Positions 34,968-43,168 of a stretch of DNA of 64,000 bases are shown here, one piece after another. The stretch's first letter is position 1; each line of letters opens with the position of its first letter. Location of the stretch: positions 1 through 64,000 of the forward strand of contig JAFTPQ010000007.1 in assembly GCA_017463205.1 (NCBI GenBank), written 5' to 3'. Made by a program: the position numbers and the translations under genes. Under the pieces are notes generated by a model that was given only the letters and a program-made list of their open reading frames with translations, did not search any database and had not been told where the DNA came from. The DNA is from Clostridia bacterium (GTDB lineage: Bacteria; Bacillota; Clostridia; Christensenellales; Borkfalkiaceae).

Positions 34968-36545
34968 ATGACAAATTACGAACGTTTCGGGGTGATGCTC
35001 GATTGTTCGCGAAATGCCGTGATGAAACCGGAAGCGGTGAAAACAATGATCGGCTATTTGGCGCGTATGGGATATAATGCGGTGGAGTTGTACACAGAAG
35101 ATACGCTTGCGCTGAAGGACGAACCGTATTTTGGACATATGCGCGGCAGATATACGGGCGCGGAGATCCAAGAGATCGACGCATACGCGCGAGAGCAGGG
35201 AGTGGAATTGATTCCCTGTATTCAAACGTTGGCGCATTTTCATACGTTGGTACGGCATGAGGCGTACGCCGATATCGTAGACATGGGCGACGTATTGTTG
35301 ATCGGGGAGGAAAAAACGTACGCCTTAATAGAAAAATTGTTTGCCTTTGCCGCGGAAAATTTCACTTCGCGCAACATCAATATCGGTATGGACGAAGCGC
35401 AATTGGTCGGATTGGGGAAAAGTATTGAAAAACACGGGTATCAAGACCCCTATCTTTTGTTGCAACGACATTTAAAACGGGTGATCGAAATTGCCGAAAA
35501 ATACGGTTTTACGCCGCATATGTGGAGCGATATGTTTATCCGCGCCGTCAACAACGGCTGTTGTTACGGAAAGAATTTACATATGACGCAAGAGATAAAA
35601 GACGGGATCCCGCCGCAGGTGAAATTGGCATATTGGGATTATTATCATTACGAGAAAAACGATTACGACGAAATGTTCCGCGTGCATAACGAAACGGGAC
35701 GCGAAGTGTGGTTTTGCGGCGCGGCGTGGTGTTGGTGCGGTTTTGTTCCTCTTTGGGAAAAGACGTTAAAAACTATGCTTCCCGCAATGCAAAGCGTACG
35801 TGAAAACGGCACGAAAAACGTATTGGTGACGCTGTGGGGGGACGGCGGAAAAGAATGTTCTTTCTTTGCTGCATTGCCTTTGCTGTATGCAATCAGGCGT
35901 TTTGCCGACGGCGTGTTCGATCTTGCCGTGATCGAGAAAGAATTTTATTCTTTGTTCTCTTGGCGAATGGAAGATTTTCGTCTGTTGGAAAAGGTGAACG
36001 GTTTTAACGGGCCGGAATTGTATACGGCGGCGATGCATTTATACAACGATTGTCTGTTGGGGATTCACGATTCGTTTGTGGAAAAGAACGGTGCAGTGCC
36101 GTACGCGCAGTTGACAAAACAGTTGCAAGACAAAGCGAAAACAATGGGAGATCTTGGATATATTTTCGATTGTATTGCGGCGCTTTCGCACGCGTTAGAA
36201 TTGAAATACGATTTCGGCGTTCGTCTTCGAAAAGCGTATAACGAGGGGGGCAGGTATGCGTTGAGCGCTTTTATCGACGAGTGTGACGAGATGGTTTTGC
36301 GTATCGAAAAATTTTATCAAGCGTTTAAAAAGATGTGGGATAAAGAAAACAAGCCGTTTGGGTTCGAATGGCACACTTTGCGGATAGGCGGCGTGTTGCA
36401 ACGGATCAAAGATTGTAAGCAGCGGTTGCTTTCTTATCAAAACGGAGAAGTGGAAAAAATAGACGAATTGGAAGAAACGCCTTTGCCTTCAGGCGAATAT
36501 AACGGGCAATATTTAACGCTGATCAGCGCAGGTAGGGTGTGTTAA
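34968..36545 (+). CDS. GH20-like beta-N-acetylhexosaminidase
   Basis: 525 residues, cytoplasmic. The barrel starts directly (RFGVMLDCSRNAVMKPEAVK) without the usual N-terminal GH20b domain. Strand 2 has GYNAVELYTEDT, strand 3 VELIPCIQTLAHFH, and strand 4 RNINIGMDEAQ near residues 134-144, giving the adjacent Asp-Glu pair that supports substrate-assisted catalysis on N-acetylhexosamines. The C-terminal 150 residues are helical (EMVLRIEKFYQAFKKMWDKE), as in single-domain intracellular members. It would trim GlcNAc or GalNAc from imported oligosaccharides. Confidence 0.75.
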   Translation: MTNYERFGVMLDCSRNAVMKPEAVKTMIGYLARMGYNAVELYTEDTLALKDEPYFGHMRGRYTGAEIQEIDAYAREQGVELIPCIQTLAHFHTLVRHEAYADIVDMGDVLLIGEEKTYALIEKLFAFAAENFTSRNINIGMDEAQLVGLGKSIEKHGYQDPYLLLQRHLKRVIEIAEKYGFTPHMWSDMFIRAVNNGCCYGKNLHMTQEIKDGIPPQVKLAYWDYYHYEKNDYDEMFRVHNETGREVWFCGAAWCWCGFVPLWEKTLKTMLPAMQSVRENGTKNVLVTLWGDGGKECSFFAALPLLYAIRRFADGVFDLAVIEKEFYSLFSWRMEDFRLLEKVNGFNGPELYTAAMHLYNDCLLGIHDSFVEKNGAVPYAQLTKQLQDKAKTMGDLGYIFDCIAALSHALELKYDFGVRLRKAYNEGGRYALSAFIDECDEMVLRIEKFYQAFKKMWDKENKPFGFEWHTLRIGGVLQRIKDCKQRLLSYQNGEVEKIDELEETPLPSGEYNGQYLTLISAGRVC

Positions 36546-36546
36546 A

Positions 36547-38553
36547 ATGAAAGGAATGACGCAAGGAAAATGGATATGGTATACGCCAAACGCCACTGTG
36601 GACACGTATGGAGAATTTTTAACCTCTTTTCGTTGGACGGGTGGCAAGGTGAAGGTGTTGTTGTCCGTAGACGGCGATTACGCTTTATACATCAACGGAA
36701 ATTTAGTTGCTACCAATCAATATGCCGATTTCGAACATTATAAAATATACGACGAGTTGGACGTCACTTCCTCTTTGAAAGCAGGGGAAAATATCATCGC
36801 GGTGGAAGCGTGGTACTTTGGCGAAACGTCGCAAAAATACCGTCTGGCACCCGCAGGATTGATCTTTGAGGGATATTGCGAAAACACTTTGGTGTTCAAA
36901 AGCGACGAAGGGATACTTGCGCGAGAAAGCAGAGCTTATCGATGCGGCAGAAAAAAACGTATCAGTTCGCAGTTGGGGCTGAGCTTTTTCTACGATTCGA
37001 CCAAGGCAGACGATTGGAAAACCGCTTTGCTTTGTCAAGGGAAAGAAAACTTGGGGTTTCAGCCTGCCGTAACGGTGGAAAAACGTTGTTGCTTTTATCC
37101 GCGTCCCAATGAAAAATTGCGGCTTGGCGAAAAGGCGGAGATGAAATCGATGCGTCAAGCGCACAGCGGACGGAGTATTTTGGTAGATTTGGGTGCGGAA
37201 ACAGTGGGGCTGCCCTATATGCAATTTACCTCGCCCGTACAACAGAAAATCACGGTGTTTTACGGCGAGCGGCTTTCGTGCGGCAACGTCGAGCGGTTTG
37301 TCGGTGGCAACGATTACAGTTTTGAATATATCGCGTCGGCAGGTGAAAACAAATACCTCAATCCCTTTTTGCGGCTGGGATGTCGTTATATGCAGGTATA
37401 TGCCGAGGAAGAAATTTGTTTGCAATATTTAGGAGTCCTTCCGCAATATTATCCTGTGACGGAAACGCCGCTTGTCGCGTTGACGGAAACGGATAGAAAG
37501 ATACAGCGTTTGTGTCGGGACACGTTGAAATTGTGTATGTTAGAGCATTACGTCGATTGTCCTTGGCGCGAACAAGGGTTGTATGCGTTTGATTCGCGCA
37601 ATCAAATGTTGGCGGGATATTATGCGTTCGGCAATTATGCCTATGCGAAATCCAATTTATTGTTGATGAGTATGGACGATCGCGCGGACGGTTTACTTTC
37701 TATCACAGCCCCCGGTGGCGGCGATTTGGTGATTCCTTCTTTTTCCCTGTACTACGTGCTTTCCGTTTGCGAATATTTGCAACATTCGGGGGAAGATGGG
37801 TTGGAAACGTCGATCTTCGATAAGTTGACGGGGATCATGCGCGCGTTTACGGCAAGGATCAAAAACGGTTTGGTGTATAATTTTGCAGGGGAAGCTTATT
37901 GGCATTTTTACGACTGGTCGGACGGCTTGACGGACTATGGAGAAAATAAACCCGATAACGTTCCCGATCTGGTGTTGAATTGCCTGTATGCGTATATGTT
38001 AGATCGTTACGCCGAAATATGCAGGCGAACGGGCAAAATCAACGAATTTGGTGATAAAACACAAATTTGTAAGATGATCAAGCAACGTTTTTACGATGTA
38101 GAAAAAGACTTATTTGCGATGTATTGCGTCGATGGTAACGAGGAAAAAGCAGGCAAAAATACAGAGAAAAAGAGATATACGTCGCTTGGCAATGCGCTTG
38201 CGGTGCTTTGCGGAGCTGCGGACGGCGACGAGGAAACGATCTGCGAGAAGATATTGCAAGGGGGAACCACCGATTGTTCTCTGTCGATGCGCGTGTTTGT
38301 TTACGATGCATTGTTGCAAACGGACGAGGAAGCGTATGCGCCTTGGGTGCTGGAAGATATTCGTAAAAATTATACAAAGATGTTGGATGCAGGCGCAACT
38401 GCCACGTGGGAAACGATAGACGGCGAAAAAGCCTTTGACGGCAGCGGCAGCCTTTGCCACGGTTGGTCGGCGATCCCCGTGTATTATTATCATCGATATT
38501 TTTGTCCGCAAAAAAACGTGTTTGTGTCGGATACGTTTAAGCAAAAGGAGTAA
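36547..38553 (+). CDS. GH78-like glycosidase (second copy)
   Basis: 668 residues. N-terminal beta-sandwich domains (VKVLLSVDGDYALYINGNLV near residue 36 is the lectin-like module common in GH78). The alpha/alpha barrel has YVDCPWREQGLYAFDSRNQM near residue 335, a good match to the D-C-P-x-R-E loop with the general acid, and GATATWETIDG near residue 616 with the catalytic base. It is a better GH78 match than the gene at 26192. No signal peptide. One base separates it from the GH20-like gene, so the two are probably translated together. Confidence 0.8.
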   Translation: MKGMTQGKWIWYTPNATVDTYGEFLTSFRWTGGKVKVLLSVDGDYALYINGNLVATNQYADFEHYKIYDELDVTSSLKAGENIIAVEAWYFGETSQKYRLAPAGLIFEGYCENTLVFKSDEGILARESRAYRCGRKKRISSQLGLSFFYDSTKADDWKTALLCQGKENLGFQPAVTVEKRCCFYPRPNEKLRLGEKAEMKSMRQAHSGRSILVDLGAETVGLPYMQFTSPVQQKITVFYGERLSCGNVERFVGGNDYSFEYIASAGENKYLNPFLRLGCRYMQVYAEEEICLQYLGVLPQYYPVTETPLVALTETDRKIQRLCRDTLKLCMLEHYVDCPWREQGLYAFDSRNQMLAGYYAFGNYAYAKSNLLLMSMDDRADGLLSITAPGGGDLVIPSFSLYYVLSVCEYLQHSGEDGLETSIFDKLTGIMRAFTARIKNGLVYNFAGEAYWHFYDWSDGLTDYGENKPDNVPDLVLNCLYAYMLDRYAEICRRTGKINEFGDKTQICKMIKQRFYDVEKDLFAMYCVDGNEEKAGKNTEKKRYTSLGNALAVLCGAADGDEETICEKILQGGTTDCSLSMRVFVYDALLQTDEEAYAPWVLEDIRKNYTKMLDAGATATWETIDGEKAFDGSGSLCHGWSAIPVYYYHRYFCPQKNVFVSDTFKQKE

Positions 38554-38556
38554 GAA

Positions 38557-39576
38557 ATGAAAATTTTTGATTGCAGGGAAAAGCCCATTGAAGTACACGG
38601 TTTGCCTTATTTCGAGCGTACGGGCAGTTTTTTGCGTTTGCCCGAAGGAGTGTGTAAAGCCGCGCCGTGCGCAGGGAGTATGGCGGCGTACAGCGTTGGG
38701 GCGCGGGTTTGTTTTCGCACCGATTCGCCTACCGTTTGGTTGCGCTTGAAAGTGAAACCGTTGAGTTTTACAAGCGGTATGTCAATGATCGCGGGGCAAT
38801 CGTTGCACGTATTGTTTGGCGACCGCGCCGAGCCTTTTTATGCAGGCGCATGGACGCCGCGCGATTTGCAGACGACGGAAGTGGCAGCAACTTGCCCTTT
38901 CCATAAAAAACCGGGGCAAGAGGAAGTGACAGTGTATTTGCCCAGAAACGCCGTGGTGGAAGAAATTCAAGTGGGGATCGAGGATAATGCAACGCTGAAA
39001 CCGCCTACGCCTTATCGATATCCGCCGATGTTGTATTACGGCTCGTCGATTACGGCGGGTGGATCGTGCAGTGTTCCGTTTAACGCTTACAACGCCGTAA
39101 TTTCCCATCATTTAAACGTGGATTATTACAATTTCGGTTTTTCGGGCGCGTGTATGGGAGAATTGCCGATCGCCGAGTATATCGGGGATATTCCGATGAG
39201 TATTTTTGTTTACGATTACGATCATAACGCGCCGAATGCGGACTTTTTGGCGAAAACGCATGAAAGATTTTTCTTGCGGTTTCGTGAAAAACAGCCGAAC
39301 ACGCCCGTGATCATGCTGTCGAAACCCGATCGTTTCGGGGTGAACGCCGAAGATGAGATCCGCGCGGAGATCATCAAAACGACTTACGAAAACGCAATAA
39401 AACGTGGGGACAAAAACGTGTATTTTGTAGACGGGAAAACGCTGTTCGGGGAAAAAGATCGATTTATGTGTACGTCGGACAGCTTGCATCCCAACGATTT
39501 GGGCGCGCGCCGTATGGCGGAAACGTTGCAACCCATCGTAAAAGAAATTTTGGAAAATTCCTATCCGAATCAATAA
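38557..39576 (+). CDS. SGNH/GDSL-type esterase
   Basis: 339 residues in two parts: an N-terminal beta-sandwich (residues 1-150) and a C-terminal SGNH hydrolase domain. Block I is YYGSSITAGGS near residue 165 (Ser nucleophile in GSSIT), block II NFGFSGACMGE near residue 190, block III DYDHNAPN, and block V DSLHPNDLGARR near residue 308 with the catalytic Asp and His. These enzymes commonly remove acetyl groups from sugars. It is the last gene of the long run and is followed by a strong terminator. Confidence 0.82.
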   Translation: MKIFDCREKPIEVHGLPYFERTGSFLRLPEGVCKAAPCAGSMAAYSVGARVCFRTDSPTVWLRLKVKPLSFTSGMSMIAGQSLHVLFGDRAEPFYAGAWTPRDLQTTEVAATCPFHKKPGQEEVTVYLPRNAVVEEIQVGIEDNATLKPPTPYRYPPMLYYGSSITAGGSCSVPFNAYNAVISHHLNVDYYNFGFSGACMGELPIAEYIGDIPMSIFVYDYDHNAPNADFLAKTHERFFLRFREKQPNTPVIMLSKPDRFGVNAEDEIRAEIIKTTYENAIKRGDKNVYFVDGKTLFGEKDRFMCTSDSLHPNDLGARRMAETLQPIVKEILENSYPNQ

Positions 39577-39581
39577 AAAAG

Positions 39582-39613
39582 AAAAGAGTTCTGTTTTGCA
39601 GAACTCTTTTTTT
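39582..39613 (+). terminator. Rho-independent terminator ending the glycan operon
   Basis: Perfect 12-bp stem (39582-39593 with 39599-39610), 5-nt loop, then a T run. It is the first clear terminator on the plus strand after 5.7 kb. Confidence 0.9.
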
Positions 39614-39630
39614 AAGGGCAGGCAGAACGG

Positions 39631-39659
39631 TTGAAAAAAAGTTGAATATATGGTACAAT
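39631..39659 (+). promoter_or_regulatory. Promoter for the small gene at 39741
   Basis: TTGAAA at 39631-39636, a 17-bp spacer, TACAAT at 39654-39659 with an extended TGG. The leader of about 75 nt contains the short palindrome GCATACCAGGTATGC near 39702. Confidence 0.65.
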
Positions 39660-39740
39660 AAACGTTGTAACGAGAAACAAGCTGAGAAAAATCCATTGGG
39701 GCATACCAGGTATGCGTTGAGTGTTTAGAAAGGAGGGATT

Positions 39741-39944
39741 ATGGAAAAACCGATCAAACGGCTGTCGGAAAAGAGCGTGCGTCTGAAAGTGCGGACGGCG
39801 ATCGAGCGGTATTTGCAAGCTTCCGATCGGCAAACGTACATTATATCGCGAAAATGTTATACGGCGAATGGCGAAGTAGGAAAATCGATTTTTCCCAAAC
39901 GGATGAAGGATGAGAAATTCTCTTTTGCAGTCGGACGTTATTAA
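39741..39944 (+). CDS. Small hypothetical protein (67 residues)
   Basis: Supported by a promoter at 39631-39659 and a near-perfect AAGGAGGG site 3-10 bp before the ATG. The protein is basic (pI clearly above 9 by eye), starting MEKPIKRLSEKSVRLKVRTA and containing RYLQASDRQTYIISRKCY. It has no signal peptide, membrane helix or motif I recognise. There is no terminator before the next promoter. Function unknown. Confidence 0.5.
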   Translation: MEKPIKRLSEKSVRLKVRTAIERYLQASDRQTYIISRKCYTANGEVGKSIFPKRMKDEKFSFAVGRY

Positions 39945-39972
39945 AAAAATAATAAGAATTTCTGTTTTTTCC

Positions 39973-40002
39973 TTGACAAATATATACGTGCGGTGTTATA
40001 AT
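39973..40002 (+). promoter_or_regulatory. Consensus sigma-70 promoter
   Basis: TTGACA at 39973-39978, an 18-bp spacer and TATAAT at 39997-40002. A small stem TGCGGC/GTCGCA (40013-40034) lies in the leader of the gene at 40068. Confidence 0.85.
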
Positions 40003-40067
40003 AATAGAAGGGTGCGGCAAAAAAGGTTGTCGCATAAAAATTTTTACAAAAGCGGAGGTGTAAGGAA

Positions 40068-40298
40068 ATGAAGGTTTACAAGGCGATACCGGGTCCTAAG
40101 ACGATCATCGTGGACAAAAACGGTAACTTCTCGACGGCAACAAACAGCTTTGCCGACATTATCAATGCAGAGGCGCAAAACGGTTGGACGTATCATTCGT
40201 TGGAAAACTTGTCGGTGCAAGAAACGAAGGGGTGTTTCTTTAATAAGCAAACGACGACGACCAACATTTATATGTTGATTTTCTACAAAGAAGATTAA
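40068..40298 (+). CDS. DUF4177-like small protein
   Basis: 76 residues: MKVYKAIPGPKTIIVDKNG, then FADIINAEAQNGWTYHSLEN and a final YMLIFYKED strand. The order (beta strand with K-x-Y-K, an INAEAQNGW helix, then paired strands) is that of DUF4177 proteins, whose role is not established. The GGAGGTG site is strong. Its stop overlaps the next ATG by one base (TAATG), so it is translationally coupled to the YidD-like gene. Confidence 0.65.
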   Translation: MKVYKAIPGPKTIIVDKNGNFSTATNSFADIINAEAQNGWTYHSLENLSVQETKGCFFNKQTTTTNIYMLIFYKED

Positions 40299-40780
40299 TG
40301 GATGATAAGAAAACGGAACTGATAACCGACCGACCTCCTTCGCAAGAGGATTTGGTCGGTTTATGTTCTCAAATGTATTCGGAAGATCCGCGTTCGATCT
40401 TTTACAATCGAAAATGCGAACGTCCTGTTTTGCACGGCGGCAGAGTGTGTTTACACCTATTGATCGTACTTTTTATAATGGCGGGGATCGGGTTTGCCAT
40501 ATGGGTATGGACGGAAAAAATGTGGGCGGCAATTGCGTTGCCTTGGGGAATCGCATTGGTTTATGCGGTGATCAGGTTGAAAGCATTGTTGCTGTTTTTG
40601 GTGCGTTTTTATCAACGCGTTGCGCCGATATCTTTGCGTAAACGTTGCCGATTCGAGCCGTCGTGTTCGCAATATATGCTGATCTCCATCGAAAAATACG
40701 GAGCTTGTAAAGGTTTTATAAAAGGGTTTCGGCGTTGGTGCAGTTGCAAACCGCCCAACGGCGGATTTGACGAACCGTAG
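40298..40780 (+). CDS. YidD domain protein with an N-terminal membrane extension
   Basis: 160 residues. The last 70 are a YidD (membrane protein insertion efficiency factor) domain: LVRFYQRVAPISLRKRCRFE followed by PSCSQYMLISIEKYG, GFIKGFRRWCSCKPPNGGFD. YidD is usually 70-85 residues. Here an N-terminal 90-residue part with two hydrophobic helices (about residues 50-68 and 73-92) is fused on, preceded by a Cys-containing cytoplasmic stretch. YidD helps YidC/Sec insert membrane proteins. Here it is away from the usual rpmH-rnpA-yidC setting. Confidence 0.85.
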   Translation: MDDKKTELITDRPPSQEDLVGLCSQMYSEDPRSIFYNRKCERPVLHGGRVCLHLLIVLFIMAGIGFAIWVWTEKMWAAIALPWGIALVYAVIRLKALLLFLVRFYQRVAPISLRKRCRFEPSCSQYMLISIEKYGACKGFIKGFRRWCSCKPPNGGFDEP

Positions 40781-40827
40781 AATGAGGGCGTGGCGTTGCT
40801 TGCGCCCGTTTTGCTTTGGGAGAATAA

Positions 40828-42003
40828 ATGAAGATGACAAACAACAACCGTTACGGTGACAAAAAAGGACGTGGGCAGGTACGCGTTGACGAAAAAAGAA
40901 AAAGTGTAGGTGGTGGGCAGGTACGCGTTGAAAATGCGAAGAAACCGAAAATTGCGTCCGCGCAACGGTCTGCCGATCCAAAATGGAGCGTAGGGGCAGG
41001 GCAGGTACAAGACAAACGCTCGTTTAAAAACGCGCGTGGGGAAGATTTTGTCGGGCAACAGCGGGGCGGTCGGCGTAAAGAAGAACGTATCAATGGCGCG
41101 CCTGTGTATACGGCGACCTATACGGTGAACAGAAGCGACGAATTGTTAGAATTTTTATTGCGCAAGTGCAACACTTCACGCAACAACGTAAAATCGCTGT
41201 TGGTCAGGAAACAAGTGTTGGTAAACGGCAGAGTTGTTACGCAATACAATTTTGTGTTGGCGAAGGACGATGAAGTGAAAATATCCAAACGCCCTGTTCG
41301 CGACGGAGAAACGGCGAAGATGCCCACAGCGGCAAAGCGCAACCAACGCAGTGTGAAATTCGCGATCAAAGTGATTTACGAGGACGACGATTTTGTGGCG
41401 ATCGACAAGCCTGTTGGCTTGTTATCGGTGGAAAGCGATAAAGAAACGGAAAGCGCGTACGGCTATGTTTTGGATCACTTGCAAGCGCAAGACAAAAACG
41501 CCCGTCCGTTTATTTTGCACAGGATCGATAAAGAAACGTCGGGGGTGTTATTGTTTGCTAAAAACGTAAAGATCCATTCGATGTTAAAAATGCATTGGAA
41601 CGAGCAGGTGCAATTACGCGAATATTTTGCCGTTGCGGAGGGAGTATTTGCCGAAAAGGAAGGGACGATCACCACGTATTTAAAGGAAAACGTCAATAAT
41701 ATGGTGTATTCCACCAAAGATCCGACGGGACAAAAAGCGATCACGCATTTTGAAGTCGTAAAAGAAAATGCGGAATATTCTTTATTAAAAGTGAAGATCG
41801 ACACGGGGCGTAAGAATCAGATCCGTGTGCATATGCAAGAGCTCGGTCATCCGATCGTGGGGGACGATAAATACGGATATACGAAAAATCCGTTGTCAAG
41901 GCTTGGTTTGCACGCGTCGAAATTGGCGTTTATCCATCCGATCAGCAAAGAACTGATTACGATTACTGCGCCGTTGCCGCCTGCGTTTCGCGGTTTGTTT
42001 TAA
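40828..42003 (+). CDS. RluA-family 23S rRNA pseudouridine synthase
   Basis: 391 residues. After a basic low-complexity N-terminal tail of about 90 residues with three GQV repeats (GRGQVRVDEKRK, GGGQVRVENAKK, GAGQVQDKRS) comes an S4 RNA-binding domain (ELLEFLLRKCNTSRNNVKSL near residues 107-126) and the catalytic domain with ILHRIDKETSGVLLFAKN near residue 230, whose Asp is the nucleophile. Such enzymes isomerise uridines in rRNA; the exact site cannot be told. The ribosome site is weak (GGGAG), and an internal start after the tail cannot be excluded. Confidence 0.88.
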   Translation: MKMTNNNRYGDKKGRGQVRVDEKRKSVGGGQVRVENAKKPKIASAQRSADPKWSVGAGQVQDKRSFKNARGEDFVGQQRGGRRKEERINGAPVYTATYTVNRSDELLEFLLRKCNTSRNNVKSLLVRKQVLVNGRVVTQYNFVLAKDDEVKISKRPVRDGETAKMPTAAKRNQRSVKFAIKVIYEDDDFVAIDKPVGLLSVESDKETESAYGYVLDHLQAQDKNARPFILHRIDKETSGVLLFAKNVKIHSMLKMHWNEQVQLREYFAVAEGVFAEKEGTITTYLKENVNNMVYSTKDPTGQKAITHFEVVKENAEYSLLKVKIDTGRKNQIRVHMQELGHPIVGDDKYGYTKNPLSRLGLHASKLAFIHPISKELITITAPLPPAFRGLF

Positions 42004-42016
42004 GAAGGAAAGAAAA

Positions 42017-42478
42017 ATGGAAAAAATTGCAAGTTTTACGGTAAATCACGATACATTGAAAAAAGGAATGTATATTTCCCGTGTGGACGGCGACGTAGTG
42101 ACGTACGACGTCCGTATGAAAAAGCCGAACGGCGGCGATTATCTTTGTATGAGCGCGGCGCACACTTTCGAGCATCTTTTCGCTACGTTTGCACGCAACA
42201 GCCGATATGGAAAACACGTTGTTTACGTTGGTCCGATGGGGTGCCGAACGGGATTTTATCTGCTTGTTCGCGATGCAGTGACGTTTGCGCAGGCGATTGA
42301 GTTGGTGCAAAACAGTATGGCGTTTATCCGCGATTTCGAGGGGAATATTCCCGGCAATACGCGGCGAGAATGCGGCAATTATCTCGATCACGATCTGGCG
42401 GGAGCGAAACAGCTTGGCGCGGATATGTATGAAACACTGAAAAATTGGAAAGAAACGAATCTTTATTATCAAGATTGA
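42017..42478 (+). CDS. luxS: S-ribosylhomocysteine lyase LuxS
   Basis: 153 residues, the normal size. The metal motif HTFEHLF lies near residue 49, GCRTGFY with the catalytic Cys near residue 75, and the Cys metal ligand in RRECGNY near residue 118. LuxS cleaves S-ribosylhomocysteine into homocysteine and the precursor of autoinducer-2, within the activated methyl cycle. The partner Pfs nucleosidase is not in the window. AAGGA lies 9 bp before the start. Confidence 0.95.
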   Translation: MEKIASFTVNHDTLKKGMYISRVDGDVVTYDVRMKKPNGGDYLCMSAAHTFEHLFATFARNSRYGKHVVYVGPMGCRTGFYLLVRDAVTFAQAIELVQNSMAFIRDFEGNIPGNTRRECGNYLDHDLAGAKQLGADMYETLKNWKETNLYYQD

Positions 42479-42522
42479 AAACAAAATAAAGAAAATCTCA
42501 TAAAATAGAAAGGAGAAAACAA

Positions 42523-43038
42523 ATGGATGCAATCGAAACGTTGTTGACGAGAAAAAGCGTAAAAAGTTATAAATCGGACACAGTGCCGAAAGAATTGATC
42601 GACAAGATCGTGGAAGCAGGTTTACAAGCTCCGTCGGGTTTAAATAAGCAAGCGCCCATCATTTTGGTGGTGACGGATAAAAAGACGCGAGATGAATTGT
42701 CGGCTTTGAATATGAACAAAGATCCTTTTCATCGGGCGGATCCCTTTTACGGCGCGCCTGTCGTATTGGTGGTGTTGGCGGACAAAAGCGTGCCGACGTA
42801 CGTATACGACGGTTCGTTGGTGATGGAAAATATGTTGCTTGCGGCGCACGCTTTGGGGTTGGGCGCGTGTTGGATACACCGCGCGAAGGAAACCTTTGAA
42901 ATGCCCGAAGGCAAAGCTTTGTTGAAAAAAATGGGGATCGAAGGGGAGTATGAAGGGATCGGCAACTGCATTGTCGGTTATGCGGACGTTCCGCCTGTGA
43001 GCAAGCCCAGAAAAGAAAACAGAGTATATTATATTTAA
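42523..43038 (+). CDS. Nitroreductase-family FMN oxidoreductase
   Basis: 171 residues. The FMN-binding start TRKSVKSYKSDTV (residues 9-21) and QAPSGLNKQ near residue 37 are typical; AAHALGLGACWIHRAKE near residue 108 completes the FMN site. This is the short form of the family, often an NAD(P)H-dependent reductase of nitro groups, quinones or flavin. A near-perfect AAAGGAG site precedes it. Near 43064-43084 an imperfect hairpin (GTTTTCG/CGAAAAAC) follows the gene and may end it. Confidence 0.85.
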   Translation: MDAIETLLTRKSVKSYKSDTVPKELIDKIVEAGLQAPSGLNKQAPIILVVTDKKTRDELSALNMNKDPFHRADPFYGAPVVLVVLADKSVPTYVYDGSLVMENMLLAAHALGLGACWIHRAKETFEMPEGKALLKKMGIEGEYEGIGNCIVGYADVPPVSKPRKENRVYYI

Positions 43039-43168
43039 ACGCCCAAATTAGAAAATCGGAAACAGTTTTCGTGAAACGAAAAACGTTTGTATATGTGCGC
43101 ATTTTTACATTCAACGCGTACATGGTATGGGCATATAGATAAAAAGCGGAAAACATCGGAGAGGATTT

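Noticed and set aside
40786..40815. GGGCG/CGCCC stem after the YidD gene as a terminator
   Set aside because: Only a 5-bp stem with a broken T tract; probably chance in a short gap.
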